Source: Ceratopteris richardii (Eukaryota; Streptophyta; Polypodiopsida; Polypodiales; Pteridaceae). Taken from it: a DNA stretch of 64,000 nt. The DNA is taken from NCBI GenBank assembly GCA_020310875.1, contig CM035408.1:146228407-146292406 (forward strand). The letters run 5' to 3'. The translations under genes were made by a program, and so were the position numbers. Positions within the stretch are counted from its first letter, which is position 1, and each line of letters opens with the position of its first letter. The notes under the pieces are model-generated. The model searched no databases. It saw only the letters and a program-made list of their open reading frames with translations, and was not told the DNA's origin. Below, piece by piece: positions 52,532 to 64,000 of the stretch.

Positions 52532-54800
52532 TCATATATTCTTCTTTTCTTTTATTCCTGCCATTTCTTTAAATCTGCTTGTTTTTACTCCATCCAAGCT
52601 CTTTGTCAGAATATCTACAATCTGATCTTTTGTAGACGTGTATACTGTTTCAATCTCTTTTTCCATTACCTTTTCCCTCAAGAAATGATATTGAATCTCT
52701 ATGTGTTTTGTTCTTGCATGAAATACTGGATTTGTTGCAAGATACAACAAGCTCATATTGTCTCCATGTATGATAGGTATACCTTGATCAATACCCATAC
52801 TTTTGAACAAGGTCTGCATCCATATCACTTCTTTAGCTGCTTCCACAAGTCCTTTATATTTTGCTTCTGTTGACAATAAAGCCATTGTATGCTGCTTCTT
52901 TGAACACCAACTTACAAGCTTATCTCCCAGGTATATCATATACCCATGTGTTGACCTTCTGTCATCTTAACTTCCTGCCCATTCTGAGTCACTGTATGCT
53001 CTCAGCTTTATATCTTATGTAAAGGATAATATAATCCTTCCTTTATAGTTCTTTTGATATATGTAAGAACTCTTTGTCCTGCAACCCAATGTTGATCCTT
53101 CAGACAAGGCATAAACTGTGAGAGAACTCCCACTGCATAACTGAGATCAGGTCTTGTTAGTGTAGCATAAATTAAGCTTTCCACTAATGACTTATACTTC
53201 CTCATATCTTTAAACTCTGCACCACCATATTTGCTGAGTTTATGATTTACTTCAAGCGGTGTTGAAGCTTCTCTGCAATTCTCCATGTTAAACTTCTTCA
53301 GTAAGTTTAGGAGATACCTTTCTTGTGAAACATATACACCATGATCTGTTTATGTAACTTCCATTCCAAGAAAGTATGATAACTTTCCTAGATCACTGAT
53401 CTTGAACTCTTTTTCAAGTAATCTTTTTACCTCCTTGATTCCTTCATCTGAGGTTCCTGTGATTATTATGTCATCTACATAAATACAAATGTAGATCATA
53501 CCTTCATCTGTTCTCTTAATGAGTAGACTTGCATCAGCCTTTGAGCTTTGGTATCCAAGGTCATTGAGATACTTCACAAGTCTGTAATTCCAAGCTCTTG
53601 GAGCTTGCTTCATCCATAGAGAGCTCTTCTTAATCTGCAAACATGATTTGGGTAACTCGAACTTAGAAACCCTTCAGTTGTTCCATGTAGACTTCATGTG
53701 ATATATATCCATTTAAAAATGCATTCTTTATATCCAGCTGACTTAGCTTCCATCCTTTTGATACTGCTATAGCAATCAATGTCCTTATGGTTGACATCTT
53801 TGCCACCGGACTAAACGTCTCATCATAATCTATGCCATGCATCTGAGCATAGCCTTTGACCACCAGTCTAGCTTTGTATCTGGCTATCTTTCCATTTGCA
53901 AGTTTCTTAACTTTGTAAACCCATTTATTTCAAATTACTTTCTTACCATTTGGTTTTGGAACAAGCTCCCAAGTCTTGTTCTCTTCCAGTGCATTGAACT
54001 CCTCCTTCATTGCTTCTTCCCATTGTTCCTTACCTTTTCCTTCACTATAATTCTGAGGTTCTTCATCTTCCTTTACTAAGTAAGCATAGTTCGTCTGAGT
54101 CAAATACAAAGTGTCATAGGAATACCTTGTTGGTTGTTTCCTTACTCTGTTTGACCTTCTTAGCTCATATTCTTCATGTGTATCACCTGCATATGTGATT
54201 TTCCTTTTTCTTTCCTTCTTATCTCTTCTTTAATTGTTTCTTCATTATACTCTATGTCTATATACCAACTTTTTCCTTCATCAAATGTTACATCTCTGGA
54301 AACAATAAACTATTTGTTTAGAGGACTCCATAACCTATAACCCATCTGTTTTTCATCATATCCGATGAACACGTATTTTTCAGCTTTTGGTTCAAGCTTA
54401 TGTCTCAGTTGTGATGGTACATAAGCATAAGCAACTGATCCAAACACTTTACAATGATCAAGTGTTGGTTTCTTGCCCCAGCAAGCTCCATAAGGGGTCA
54501 TCCCATTTAAATCTATACATGGTAATCTGTAGCTATATTTACAACCTCAGCCCAAAGATAATTTGGACAATTCTTTTCCTTTAACATTGCTCTTGCAAAC
54601 TCAACTAGAGTTTGGTTTCTTCTTTCTGCTACTCCATTTTGTTGTGGTGTATACTTGCAAGTTATTTCTCTTTTGATACCTGCATTCCACAGATAATCAT
54701 TGAACTCTTGAGAAAAATATTCTCCTCCTCCATCAGACCTTAGTTTTTTGAGTTTCTGTGTTGTAAGTCTTTCAGCATATGCATGAAAATGCCTGAAAGG
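52532..54800 (-). pseudogene. Ty1/copia pol: integrase core to RNase H
   Basis: Minus strand from QKLKKLRSDGGGEYFSQEF (integrase, second Asp) and QQNGVAERRNQTLVE (third acid) through [74 protein letters not shown] (intact) and KISDLGKLSYFLGME to RNase H LLSTEAKYKGLVEA, HGDNMSLLYLATNP, TKHIEIQYHFLREK and VDILTKSL. About a dozen stops and frameshifts. The 5' half is missing because a gypsy LTR starts at 54802, inside the integrase. Confidence 0.92.
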
Positions 54801-54801
54801 T

Positions 54802-55620
54802 TGTTAGAAGAAACATTTTTTGAAGAGGAATATTTGTAAAATGATAAAAAATTGTAGAAATATTTATGCAAATGATGTAAAAATGAGGAAGAGTCTTCCT
54901 CATGTAAATTAGAATCATATGTAATTTTTCTAGAATTTTTGGAAACTCCTAGATAGCATATTTTAAGGTTAGAAAGGAAAAGGACCAAAATTCAAGTGTG
55001 AAAAGGGACACTTGAAGATGTATAAAAGATAATTTCCTCTATTTTGAGAGGGTTGGTTAATTGTAATTGATGCTATCCTAGTAATGAGAAGAGTTTCCTG
55101 CAGAAAATCGTGATTCTTCCTTTCAAGTACTTTCTTTGATTTGTTGAGTCTATTCTATGTGTATCCATGGAATTTGCAAGCTTCTATTGTGTATTTCTGA
55201 TGAATGTGTATGAAGAGAGTTGATTCTTGATGTATGGAGTGAAGAATTGCTGAAGAATGATGCTGGAGATGGAAATCGTCAATTTCCACAGAATCCCGAT
55301 TGTCTCATATGAAGGTTACAGGTATCATTTTTGAGATTTTACTTCATGATTGTGTTCTGCTGAGAAAATAACACACTTTAGACACCAAGATCATTGGAAA
55401 TGATGTAGTATTGCTCAAGATAATCAAAACCCTAGAAATTCCTCTTCATCTTCATCATTTCTCAGAAATCTAGCCAGTTTTCTCTTATTTCTTGGATTCT
55501 ATCATTTAGAAGGGGCTGTGGTCTCTTGTATACTTCCAGGATTGACAAATATAAGATGTATTGTTGATTCGTTATGCTAAAATGATTGGAGAGGACAACT
55601 CCAAAGGTTAACAACAAACA
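54802..55620 (+). repeat. 5' LTR of a Tat/Athila-type gypsy element
   Basis: TGTTAGAAGAAAC...AACAACAAACA, 819 bp, ending five bases before the primer-binding site. TATAAAA at 55021-55027 is a plausible TATA box. AATCGTGATTC and AGAATCCCGATTG occur inside, early versions of the leader repeat. The 3' LTR is not in the window. Confidence 0.8.
55021..55027 (+). promoter_or_regulatory. Candidate LTR TATA box
   Basis: TATAAAA in GATGTATAAAAGATA, about 220 bp into the LTR, in the orientation of gag-pol. Confidence 0.5.
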
Positions 55621-55625
55621 TTTTT

Positions 55626-55643
55626 TGGCGCCATTGCCGGGGA
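55626..55643 (+). promoter_or_regulatory. Primer-binding site, tRNA-Asp type
   Basis: TGGCGCCATTGCCGGGGA matches, with one change, the site typical of plant Tat/Athila gypsy elements (TGGCGCCGTTGCCGGGGA). Confidence 0.92.
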
Positions 55644-57416
55644 GTAAAGCAAAAGCTTCATTGAAGTTGGACCTTGCTGGATCTTCTATTGTTGATGGTA
55701 TTGAACACATTGAAAAGGTAATACTCTTTAATCAAGAAATGGAAACATGAAAAGGTAGGTTTCTTTGTTTGTCTTTTGGGATAAGAAGGCAATAGATAGC
55801 CTTTTGAGATAAAGAAGTGATGAAATTCTTGCAAATTGATAGTTTCTCTTATCATTTTTTATAAGTAAAGTGCAGGAGTGTGAAAAAACTGAATCAAGAT
55901 AGCTGAAGATAAGGTAAAATGTGTCTATCTTTGCATTTATAGAGTGCTTTTTGACCAAGTACCAAGCAAAATTGTTGATCTTGGGAAGATGACATGATTG
56001 CATTGAGGAAAGTCAAGTAAAGTAGCTATATGCAAGTAGATAAGATCCATTTGTTTAGCCAAGGCAAAGCAACAATCTTGAGAAAAGTTTTATTTGCATC
56101 TTGAAAAGAAAAAATGTTTGAGTTTATCTTTGCATGAATTGATAATTGCACTTCTTAGCATGTATTTTCTTGAAAAAACTCTGCTCATAAACTGATAAGA
56201 TAGCAAAATATAAAATAGTATAACCAATCAGGAAACATAGGATCAATGGATCTCTAAAGAAGAAACCCTAAGTGAAGTGTTTACCTTAATTTAGGGCAAA
56301 ATACTAAAACAATTTCATAAAAACCATTAAAAAATTCAAACAAATTTCTTTCTTCCTTAGAAGGGTGGATTGAAGTGTTGTTGTAAGAGTAAAGGGGACC
56401 AAGTGCAAAGGAAAGCCAAAAAACTGAAAAAAAACTAGAAATTCAGAAAAACACGATTCTCTTCACAGGATCGCTAATTTTTCTTAATGATGTAAAATTA
56501 CAAGTGACAAGTAATTTGGAGTTGGTGAAGAATCTTGAGGGGATTAAGAGGAAAGAAGACTCAAAATTGCAAAAAACAGGAAGTACAGAAAGATACGATT
56601 CTCTGCACAGGATCGTGATTCTTTGTAAGAGGAAAAAAATTTGAATTATTGTGCATATTTGGGTTTTGGGGTAGGTAATTGTAAGAGGCTTCACTAAGTT
56701 GAGTAAGTGAAGAAAATCAAATTTTAAAAAATCAGTGAGGATTGAGTATCAAGTGGGTAAAGTGGAAATTAAGTACAGAATCGCAATTTTCACTAGGGGG
56801 ATAAAGGGAGTGACTAGTGATGAAAAGTTAGGAATTGTGGATTAAAACCATAAATTTGTTGAAGAATAAAAATTGGACAAGTAAAAAGTGAAAATTATGA
56901 GGAAATTGCACAGAATCGCGATTATGTGAAATCTATAAAACCCAAGAATCTTAGAAGAAAACTCATTTGAGTGAGGAAGAGAGAGAGTGAGAGTGGAACA
57001 GAATCGCGATTGTCTGCAACCACAAGCTTTTGGAGATTTCTCTATCACGCAAGCAAGGTAAGGAATTCTCAATACATTTTTTGCATTGCTTCAAATTTTA
57101 TATGATCATTAAAGCACAAAAACACACAAAATAGCCAAAAACACGGAATTGTGATGTTTTGATTTTTGAGCTTTTAGTGGAAAAAATAATAATATTGATT
57201 AAACTCTTTCATTGCATGTTAAAAGTTTACTAAAGCGATTCTATTGAAGAAACAAAAACTTAAAAATCAAGAACCTCAAAAATTTCGAAGTCTACACAGA
57301 ATCGCGATTCTGTAGTCAAATACAAAATCAAGATTCTATGAAATAAAATAAAAAATCACGATTCCCAGAGCACGATTTTCATAAGAAAATCGTGTTTTCT
57401 AAGGATTATGAGCAAT
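55644..57416 (+). repeat. Gypsy leader with scattered AATCGCGATT motifs
   Basis: Non-coding, 1.8 kb. Motifs of the form (C)AGAATCGCGATT, ACGATTCTC.TCACAGGATCG and AGAATCGCAATTTTC recur roughly every 100-200 bp (about 56450, 56598, 56775, 56900, 57000, 57298). No gene. Confidence 0.75.
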
Positions 57417-58022
57417 CACGATTGTCTGGGAACAAAATCACGAAAAACACGATTCCCACCACAAAATCTTGAAAAACACGATTCTTTCCACAGAATCTTG
57501 AAAAACACGATTCCCACCACAGAAATCGTGAAAAACACGATTCTTTTCACAGAATCGTGAAAAACACGATTCTTTCCACAGAATCGTGAAAAACATGATT
57601 CTTTCCACAAAATCGTCAAAAACACGATTCCCACCACAGAATCGTGAAAAACACGATTCTTTCCACAGAATCGTGGAAAACACGATTCTTACCACAGAAT
57701 CGTGAAAAACACGATTCTCACCACAGAATCGTGAAAAACACGATTCTCACCATAGAATCGTGAGAAACACGATTCTTTCCACAGAATCGTGAAAAACACG
57801 ATTCTTACCACAGAATCGTAAAAAACACGATTCTTTCCACAAAATCCTGAAAAACACGATTCTTTCCACAGAATCATGAAAAACACGATTCTTTCCACAG
57901 AATCCTGAAAAACATGATTCTTTCCACAGAATCGTGAAAAGCATGATTCTTTCCACAGAATCATGAAAAATACGATTCCCACCACAGAATCGTGGAAAAC
58001 ACGATTCTCTCCATAGAATCGT
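57417..58022. repeat. 29-bp tandem array, about 21 copies, each palindromic
   Basis: Unit CACGATTCTTTCCACAGAATCGTGAAAAA with variants; CACGATTC and GAATCGTG pair, so every unit can form a hairpin. Ends 11 bases before the gag start. Open frames on the minus strand (FFTILWKESCFSRF) simply translate the array. Confidence 0.95.
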
Positions 58023-58033
58023 GAATTAATTGA

Positions 58034-59175
58034 ATGATCCTTAGGTCTGGTAATAAATTGTACACACATTCTAAGCAAGAGCTAGGAAGGAAGGAGGTAG
58101 AGCCAGTGGTAGGAGAATTGCAAGAAAAAGATTTAGGGCAAGAAATTAATATGGAGAATTTAAATGAAACCAATGAATCCTCTGAAACTGGTGATTATAG
58201 AAACATTCTCAAATACATGTATACAAATAGGTTTGGAACCTATGTATATCAGGATGGAATGCATAAGTTTCTCATTAGATTGAGAAACTTAGAGGTTCCC
58301 CTGAATATAACACTAGTAGCACAATTCAAGGATGGTAGATATGAGGATAGGCAGGGATGTGTATACATCTTCTCACAAGACCCAGAAAATTCTAATGACC
58401 TAGAGCAATTTGCAGACAAGAGACCTTGGGAACAAAACCTAGGGCAATCAGACTTGCCAAGACAACATGAAACTCACAATAATAGTGAACAACAACAAGG
58501 TAGGAGACTACATACTTCCCCAAACCCTTTTGAGAGAGAAGCAGAAGGACTTAATGATTTTCCATTGAGAAGAAGACATCAGTGGCAAAATCAGGGAAGA
58601 ATGCTTAGGCCCTATCAAGTAGCCAAATGCATGAAGAATCAATATGAAGGATATTCTGATCCTCATGCTCATGCTGTAGAATTTAGAAAATTAATTAGAG
58701 CAAAAGAAGTTGAGGATTACAAAGTCCAATTTGAAGCATTTGGTCTAACCCTAACAGGACCTGCACTATCTTGGTTCATTGCCTTGAGAAAGGAAATGTA
58801 TCTGGATATTGAATCTTTCCTAGAAGCCTTCATAGGGGAATTCTCAAAAACTGGAATAAAACATAGCAGAGCTACCTTGATACATAGCTTTAAACAACAA
58901 AAGGATGAAAACATCAGAGAGGCAGCTAGGAGATTCAAGCAATACATTGACAGATGTCCTAGAGAAGAAGTACCTTCCATGGCAAGACAAGTATCTCTAT
59001 TCATAGAAGGATTGAGAAGTGCTCAATGAAGAACCCTAGTGTATTATAGGAGATGCCCTCATCTAGGAGCATGTGTGAAAGAGGCAATAGATTTGGAGGA
59101 TAACAAAGGACAAGACCTGTTAGCATTTGATCAACCTAGAACAAATGAAGATAAAAAATCCCACCAACAGAAGAA
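58034..59175 (+). pseudogene. Gypsy Gag, capsid part
   Basis: Starts MILRSGNKLYTHSKQEL, a typical Tat/Athila Gag start, 12 bp after the array. A 331-codon frame leads into the retrotransposon Gag fold: VQFEAFGLTLTGPALSWFIA, YLDIESFLEAFIGEFSKTGI, THSF..QKDENIREAARRF, FIEGLRSAQ. A single TGA at 59027 is followed in the same frame by RTLVYYRRCPHLGACVKEAI, and a frameshift near 59160 leads to the next segment. In life it packs the RNA into particles. Confidence 0.88.
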
Positions 59176-59934
59176 TTGGCACAAGCCATTGCTAAAGCCC
59201 TAGAAGTTAGCACCAAAACAAATTTGATAAACGCCAAGATAACAACAAATAAAAAATGTTATAATTGTGGAGAAAATCATTTGGTACAACAATGTCCATA
59301 TCAAAAGCCACAACATTTGCAAGATAGGAAAACACTCAAATATTGTACACTAGAAAGAAAATGGACAAATCATACCAGAGAAGAATGCTTTTACAATAAA
59401 CAACCAATTAAGGAGAGAGAATATGTGAACCAAAGAGAATCTGGATTTATTAAGCAACCAAGACCTGTACTTGGGCAACAACCTCCATTACCAAGAAATG
59501 TGGTACCAGTCAAATACACACCAATAGAAGAGGGAAACTCAAGAATAAGATCACCATACAAAGAAGATTATCATTGGAATGAAGGATATCAGGAAGAGTG
59601 GGAAGGATATGAGCTGAGAGAACCAGAACTGCAAGCCCTAGACTTGGGAAATGGGAGAATTGAAATGGATACAGCTACATTCATGTACATAACCAATAAT
59701 TACATGTCTAATCAGAGACCTCAGTTCAAAGGAAGTCAAAAAATAACTTGTTATAGATGTGGAGGGGAACATTTCATTAGAGACTGTCCACAACCTCCCA
59801 CACTAAGAGTAGAGGGATCCTATTGCAAGGATTGTGGCAGGGAACATTTAATAAAGGATTTTCCAAGAAATCCTCAAAAACAACAAAACACATCTAATAA
59901 CATACCATTACAAAGAGTCAACATAATGGAGTAA
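59176..59934 (+). pseudogene. Gypsy Gag, zinc-knuckle part
   Basis: A 252-codon frame continuing Gag. Knuckles: CYNCGENHLVQQC (CX2CX4HX4C), a modified one around YCTLERKWTNHTREEC, CYRCGGEHFIRDC, and YCKDCGREHLIKDF where the last Cys is Phe. Four knuckles is more than the usual one or two of gypsy Gag. It would bind the element RNA. The open start used is internal. Confidence 0.88.
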
Positions 59935-59940
59935 AGATAA

Positions 59941-61407
59941 TTGAGTGACCATGAGCAAGTGAATGTAAATGCCATAACAAGAGCAAGAGCTAAACAATAG
60001 GAAACAACCAAGGGAGATAAGAAAATTCCAGTTCCAAAAGAAAGGAAAAATAGACAAAAAGGAAGATGGGAAAAGAAAATGAGAATGGGTAAAACTCTGG
60101 AAGAAGAGAATATGGAACAATCAAACCATAGTCCACCTCAAAAGACACAAACCCAACAAGAGATAGGAAATTCACAGAGTCTAGACACCTTGATAAAAGC
60201 ATACAAGGGAAGGATTCAAGAGGGACCAAATCCCACATACCATGTAATGGCTTACCCTATGCCAGAATTAGAGCATGAAAGAATGCAAAGATGCAAACAA
60301 ATCATACAAGAAACACAACTTAAAATAAGGGAACATGATAGTAGTCCAACAACAGTTGGGGAAGCAAATGCAACAGAAACAAGGAAAACTCTTGATCTGG
60401 AAGAGAATGAACAAATAACCTTCCAAATCAATATAGACAAGCAATGTACAATTTTATACCACACTACAATGGAAGAGCTGGTAAAACAAAATCCTCACTT
60501 GCATCACAAAATGAAAAAGTGGGAAGCAAAACCAGAGAATTTTGAGTCACAGCAACAAGAATTGGAGGAATTGTTGTACATTCCTATTGATAAAATAGGA
60601 GGATATTGTGAAGGAGAAGAAGGAAACTCAACCCTAAGAATACAATTTGGTAAAAATCATGCCAAAGCTATATTGGATAGTGGATCAGGTGTGGCCATCA
60701 TGACTAAGCAAACGTGGGAAAGATGGGGAAAAAATGAATTAATACCCACTAAAATGAGATTGCAACTTGCGGATGGACACATAGAAAAACCCCTAGGAAT
60801 ATGGGAAAAGGTGATTGTGGATATATGTGGAATAGAAATAGAGCATACTTTTGCCATAGTTGAATTTCCACAATCCACTTCTTATGAAATTATTCTAGGA
60901 AGACCATTTATGAGACAAATGCAAATTGTGCAGGATTGGGGTAATGATTGCCTATATCTTCAGAGCAAAGGAAGAATAACTAGAGTGAATATAAATGGTC
61001 ATTATTGTGACATATCCCCTCAAGAATGGTTCAAAATACATCAGAATCAGGATTTGAGTGAAGAATCAGAGATTGAAGATCAAAATGGAACAGAATCATC
61101 AATATGGAAGTGCAACGTGTTAAGAAACCTGACAAATAGAAAAAGAAGATTAAGAAAAGAATATTGTGTAGAAGGGAGAAAATTACAAGATGAGAGCTAT
61201 GTACCACAAAAATTCAAAGATGAAGAATTTGAGCCTTATGGTTGGAACCAAAATTTGGCTACCATGGATCTAGCCAATGACGAGTATGTGGGAGTGAAAT
61301 TCCAAAATGAAGAAGGATATGATGTTTTTCACATAGGAATACAAATGATAAAGGTATCAAAAATAGAAGAGGACCAGGAAAAAGAAAACAATATTTGGAA
61401 GAGGTAA
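59941..61407 (+). pseudogene. Gypsy protease region
   Basis: LSDHEQVNVNAITRARAKQ then a TAG (about 59998), followed by a 442-codon frame with a highly charged linker. The retropepsin core is HAKAILDSGSGVAIMTKQTW, with intact DSG, then MRLQLADGHIEKPLGIWEKV and YEIILGRPFMRQMQIVQDWG (flap-side ILGRPF). It cuts the polyprotein. Only one stop; otherwise well kept. Confidence 0.88.
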
Positions 61408-61504
61408 AAGCTTCAGATGCAATAAAAGATAAAATCTCAGGCAAATATAGAAAAAAAAACACAAGGAAACAGAAAAAGATCAAGAGGATGAAAAAAATGA
61501 GAAA

Positions 61505-62770
61505 ATGACAAACAAGGATCAACAATTTGATGTACCTGCAAATTTCAAGACTTATGAAATAGAAGACAGATTACTTCTAAAAATGAAACCAAAGAGAGAA
61601 AAGAAAAAAGGGGAGGCATATGATAATGAAGAACAGACTAAGAAGGTAATGATCAACCAGGAAGAGGGGGAAGAAAGACATATTGTAATAGCTGATGACA
61701 TGACAAATCAAGAGGAGGAAGCATTAAGAAAATTGGCCAGAAACTATAGGGATGCGTTTGCTTATAGTTACAAGGATTTGAAAGGTATTGATCCTAAAAT
61801 CTGTGAGCATAAGATTCCTATTACCCCTGATGCAAAGCCTAGCAAACAAAGACATTACACATTCAATGATAAATACTCTACTAAAATAAAGGAAGAAATT
61901 GATAAGCTGCAGGCTGCCAATTTCATCTATGAGATTGAATACACAGAGTGGATATCTCCTATAGTTGTAGTACCAAAAAAGAATGGGAAACTTAGGGTAT
62001 GCATTAATTTGAAAAAAGTGAATGCTGCATCTATAAGGGATAGCTAACCATTTCCTATAATAGACCATCTTCTAGAAAGAGTTGCAAGGAAGGAGGTTTA
62101 TAGTTTTTTGGATGGCTTTTCAGGATACAATCAGGTACCCATAGCATTAGAAGACCAACATAAAACTGCCTTTTCCACAGAATGGGGAATTTATGCTTTT
62201 AGGGTTATGTCCTTTGGGTTAACTAATGCCCTAGCAACTTTTCAAAGATTGATGTGTCATATCTTCGAAGAATTCCTGAGGAATGTAATGGAAATTTATG
62301 TGGATGATCTTTGTACTTTTTCATTAAAAAGACAAGATCATTTGGAAGATTTAGAAAACATATTCAGGAAATGCAGAACATACAGAGTATGTTTAAATCC
62401 AGAGAAGTGTGTATTCTTTGTAAGACAAGGGAGAATGTTAGGCCACATAGTTTCCAAAACTGGAATTTCAACTGATGAAAGAAAAATTAAGGCCATAGTG
62501 GAACTTCCAAGACCAACAAATGTAAAGGAACTTCAAACTTTCATGGGACATTGCGGGTATTATAGAAAATTTGTACACAAGTTTGCTGACATAGCAAAAC
62601 CTTTGTATGCTTTGATTACAAAGTTTGAGTGGACCAAAGAGTGTGACCAAGCTTTTGAGACTCTAAAAACTTGTTTGGTAACAGCACCAATTCTGAAAAC
62701 ACCCTAGTGGGATAAAATTTTCTATGTCCATGTGGATGCTTCAAATTATGCTTTGGGATGTGTGTTAGCA
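61505..62770 (+). pseudogene. Gypsy reverse transcriptase with start of RNase H
   Basis: KNYRDAFAYSYKDLKG-type entry (RNYRDAFAYSYKDLKGID), CEHKIPITPDAKPSKQR, EYTEWISPIVVVPKKNGK and RVCINLKKVNAASIRDS, then one TAA at 62045. It continues with FLDGFSGYNQVPIALEDQ, FGLTNALATFQRLMCHIF and MEIYVDDLCTFS (intact YVDD), CLNPEKCVFFVRQGRMLGHI and FMGHCGYYRKFVHKFADI. The RNase H entry (YVHVDASNYALGCVLA) is cut at about 62770 by the opposite-strand element. Integrase is absent. Confidence 0.92.
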
Positions 62771-62772
62771 TA

Positions 62773-64000
62773 TTGAAAGCCTTTTCACATTCTTCTATTC
62801 ATGTAAACTGAGTCAATAATCCATAAAGGGGCCTCGCATTGTGGCATACATGCGAATGAATCTACGATAATATCCACAATGTCCCATAAATGATTGCACT
62901 TCCTTGGCGGTCTTTGGTCTTGGCAAATCTAGAATCCCTTTGATTTTGTCTTCATCCGTGGAAATTCCATTCTTAGAGACAATGTGTCCTAATATCTTCC
63001 CCTGTCGAACCATGAAGACACATTTTTCCGGATTAAGGCATACTCTATACTGACGACATTTGGCAAATATTTTTCTTAGTTCTGGGATATGTTCTGATCG
63101 CATGGCTGAATAGGTACATAAATCGTCCACGTATACCTCCATACTTTTTCTCAAGAATTCCTTGAACACATGGCACATTAATCTTTGGAAAGTGGTTGGG
63201 GCATTAGTTAAACCAAAAGGCATAACCCTGAATGCATAGACTTCCCATTCGCTTGCAAAGGCTATCTTATGTTGGTCTTCAAGAGCAATGGCTACCTGAT
63301 TATATCTTGAAAAGCCGTCAAGGAAGCTATATACTTCCTTACCTGCAACCCTTTCCAACAGATGATCCGTGATGGGTAATGGGTAACTATCCTGTATGGT
63401 GACGGCATTCACTTTTTTCAAGTTAATGCACACCCTTAATTTGCCATTCTTTTTTGACACAACCACTAAAGGTGACACCCATTCCGTGTGTTCAATTTCA
63501 TAAATGAAGCGCACATCCAACAATTTATATATCTCTTCCTCAATCTTTACCAAATAAACATCGTTATAAGTGTATGGTCTTTGTTTGGAGGGCTTGGCTT
63601 CTATCATCATAGGGATTCTATGGGTGCAAATAGAAGGATATACACCTTTTAAATCCTTATATGTCCATGCAAAGACATCTCTATAGTCTCTTATGAGTTG
63701 TATTAACTCTTGTTCTTCCTCAAGACATCTTGTCCTATAAAAGTGCATCTCTCTTCTCCTTCCTCCAGAGCTACTACTATCTTCTTGGTCTGCTTTTTAT
63801 TATCGTATGCTATTCTTGGTCTCGCTTCCCGTTTTGGCATCTGAATTCCTCTCCTCTACCTCATATTTCTTGAAGTGCTCGAGTACCTTGAATCGGTCTT
63901 GAGGTATGTTTTCTTCTTTTTCATTTTAATTTTTTGGTTCCTTTTCTTCCCTTTGTGTTATTCCTTGATATGACTCATTAGTCAAAATGCTTACTTCCTG
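62773..64000 (-). pseudogene. Second Tat/Athila-like gypsy pol, opposite strand
   Basis: Minus strand: a linker with RFKVLEHFKKYEVEER, then a 311-codon frame of RT: LIRDYRDVFAWTYKDLKG, CTHRIPMMIEAKPSKQRPYT, VSPLVVVSKKNGKLRVCIN, FLDGFSRYNQVAIALEDQ, FGLTNAPTTFQRLMCHVF, MEVYVDDLCTYS (intact) and FMGHCGYYRRFIRMYATM. A frameshift near 62820 leads to PLYGLLTQFT and EECEKAFNM, cut at about 62773. It is similar to but clearly distinct from the plus-strand pol (many replacements), so a related subfamily. It continues past the window. Confidence 0.92.

Noticed and set aside
57417..58022. CRISPR array
   Set aside because: Palindromic units of regular period look similar, but there are no unique spacers and the setting is a plant retrotransposon leader.
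57416..58078. Minus-strand proteins with repeated ILWKESCFSRF
   Set aside because: Antisense translation of the 29-bp array; no start or context supports a gene.

Overview
This is a stretch of plant nuclear DNA made almost entirely of nested and broken transposable elements. I see no intact single-copy host gene. The evidence for a plant with a large, repeat-rich genome (most likely a seed plant) is: six or more Ty1/copia remnants, several Ty3/gypsy remnants including one with a Tat/Athila-type primer-binding site, plant LINE fragments with the RVT-type zinc finger, a CACTA (En/Spm) element with the terminus CACTACAAGAAA and TNP2-type transposase exons, a tRNA-derived SINE, and very long (AT)n and (CA/TA)n tracts. 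The species cannot be fixed from the sequence.

Layout. 1-15.9 kb: a large inverted repeat (arms about 1-1575 and 14281-15853, LTR-like) encloses two decayed gypsy elements, fragments of three copia or LINE units, a 5'-truncated LINE with a clear 10-bp target-site duplication, and a 0.5-kb near-perfect hairpin. 15.9-20.4 kb: low-coding LTR-element debris with a copia-type primer-binding site at 18781. 20.4-39.2 kb: a CACTA element. Its left terminus is at 20362, it carries a hierarchical CA/TA minisatellite (20.8-23.3 kb) and a TNPA-like gene (+) near that end, and its TNP2-type transposase is spread in exons on the minus strand (39.15 to 31.35 kb). It was invaded by a fairly complete copia element (25.1-29.6 kb) beside a 5S-rRNA-like segment. 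One transposase intron holds an inverted duplication of a host-gene fragment resembling the SMC-hinge proteins DMS3/GMI1, a MITE, a short LTR element of TRIM architecture and an (AT)n tract. 39.2-42.97 kb: a copia fragment, a non-coding LTR-element body and a minisatellite with CATATG cores. 42.97-47.8 kb: a copia element with its 3' LTR, gag-pol, primer-binding site and part of its 5' LTR. 47.8-52.5 kb: non-coding DNA with a foldback repeat and a SINE flanked by an 8-bp duplication. 52.5-54.8 kb: a copia pol interrupted by the LTR of the next element. 54.8-62.8 kb: a Tat/Athila-like gypsy element with LTR, TATA box, PBS, a long leader containing a 29-bp palindromic tandem array, gag, zinc knuckles, protease, RT and the start of RNase H. 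62.8-64 kb: a second, related gypsy pol on the opposite strand, meeting the first tail to tail.

The elements do not work together as a pathway; the window records successive insertions. Most coding units have stops or frameshifts. The best preserved are the copia pol at 25.5-28.5 kb and the gypsy gag-protease-RT at 58-62.8 kb. The most interesting object is the host-gene hairpin in the CACTA transposase intron: if transcribed it would fold into an approximately 855-bp double strand matching a family that includes a component of RNA-directed DNA methylation.
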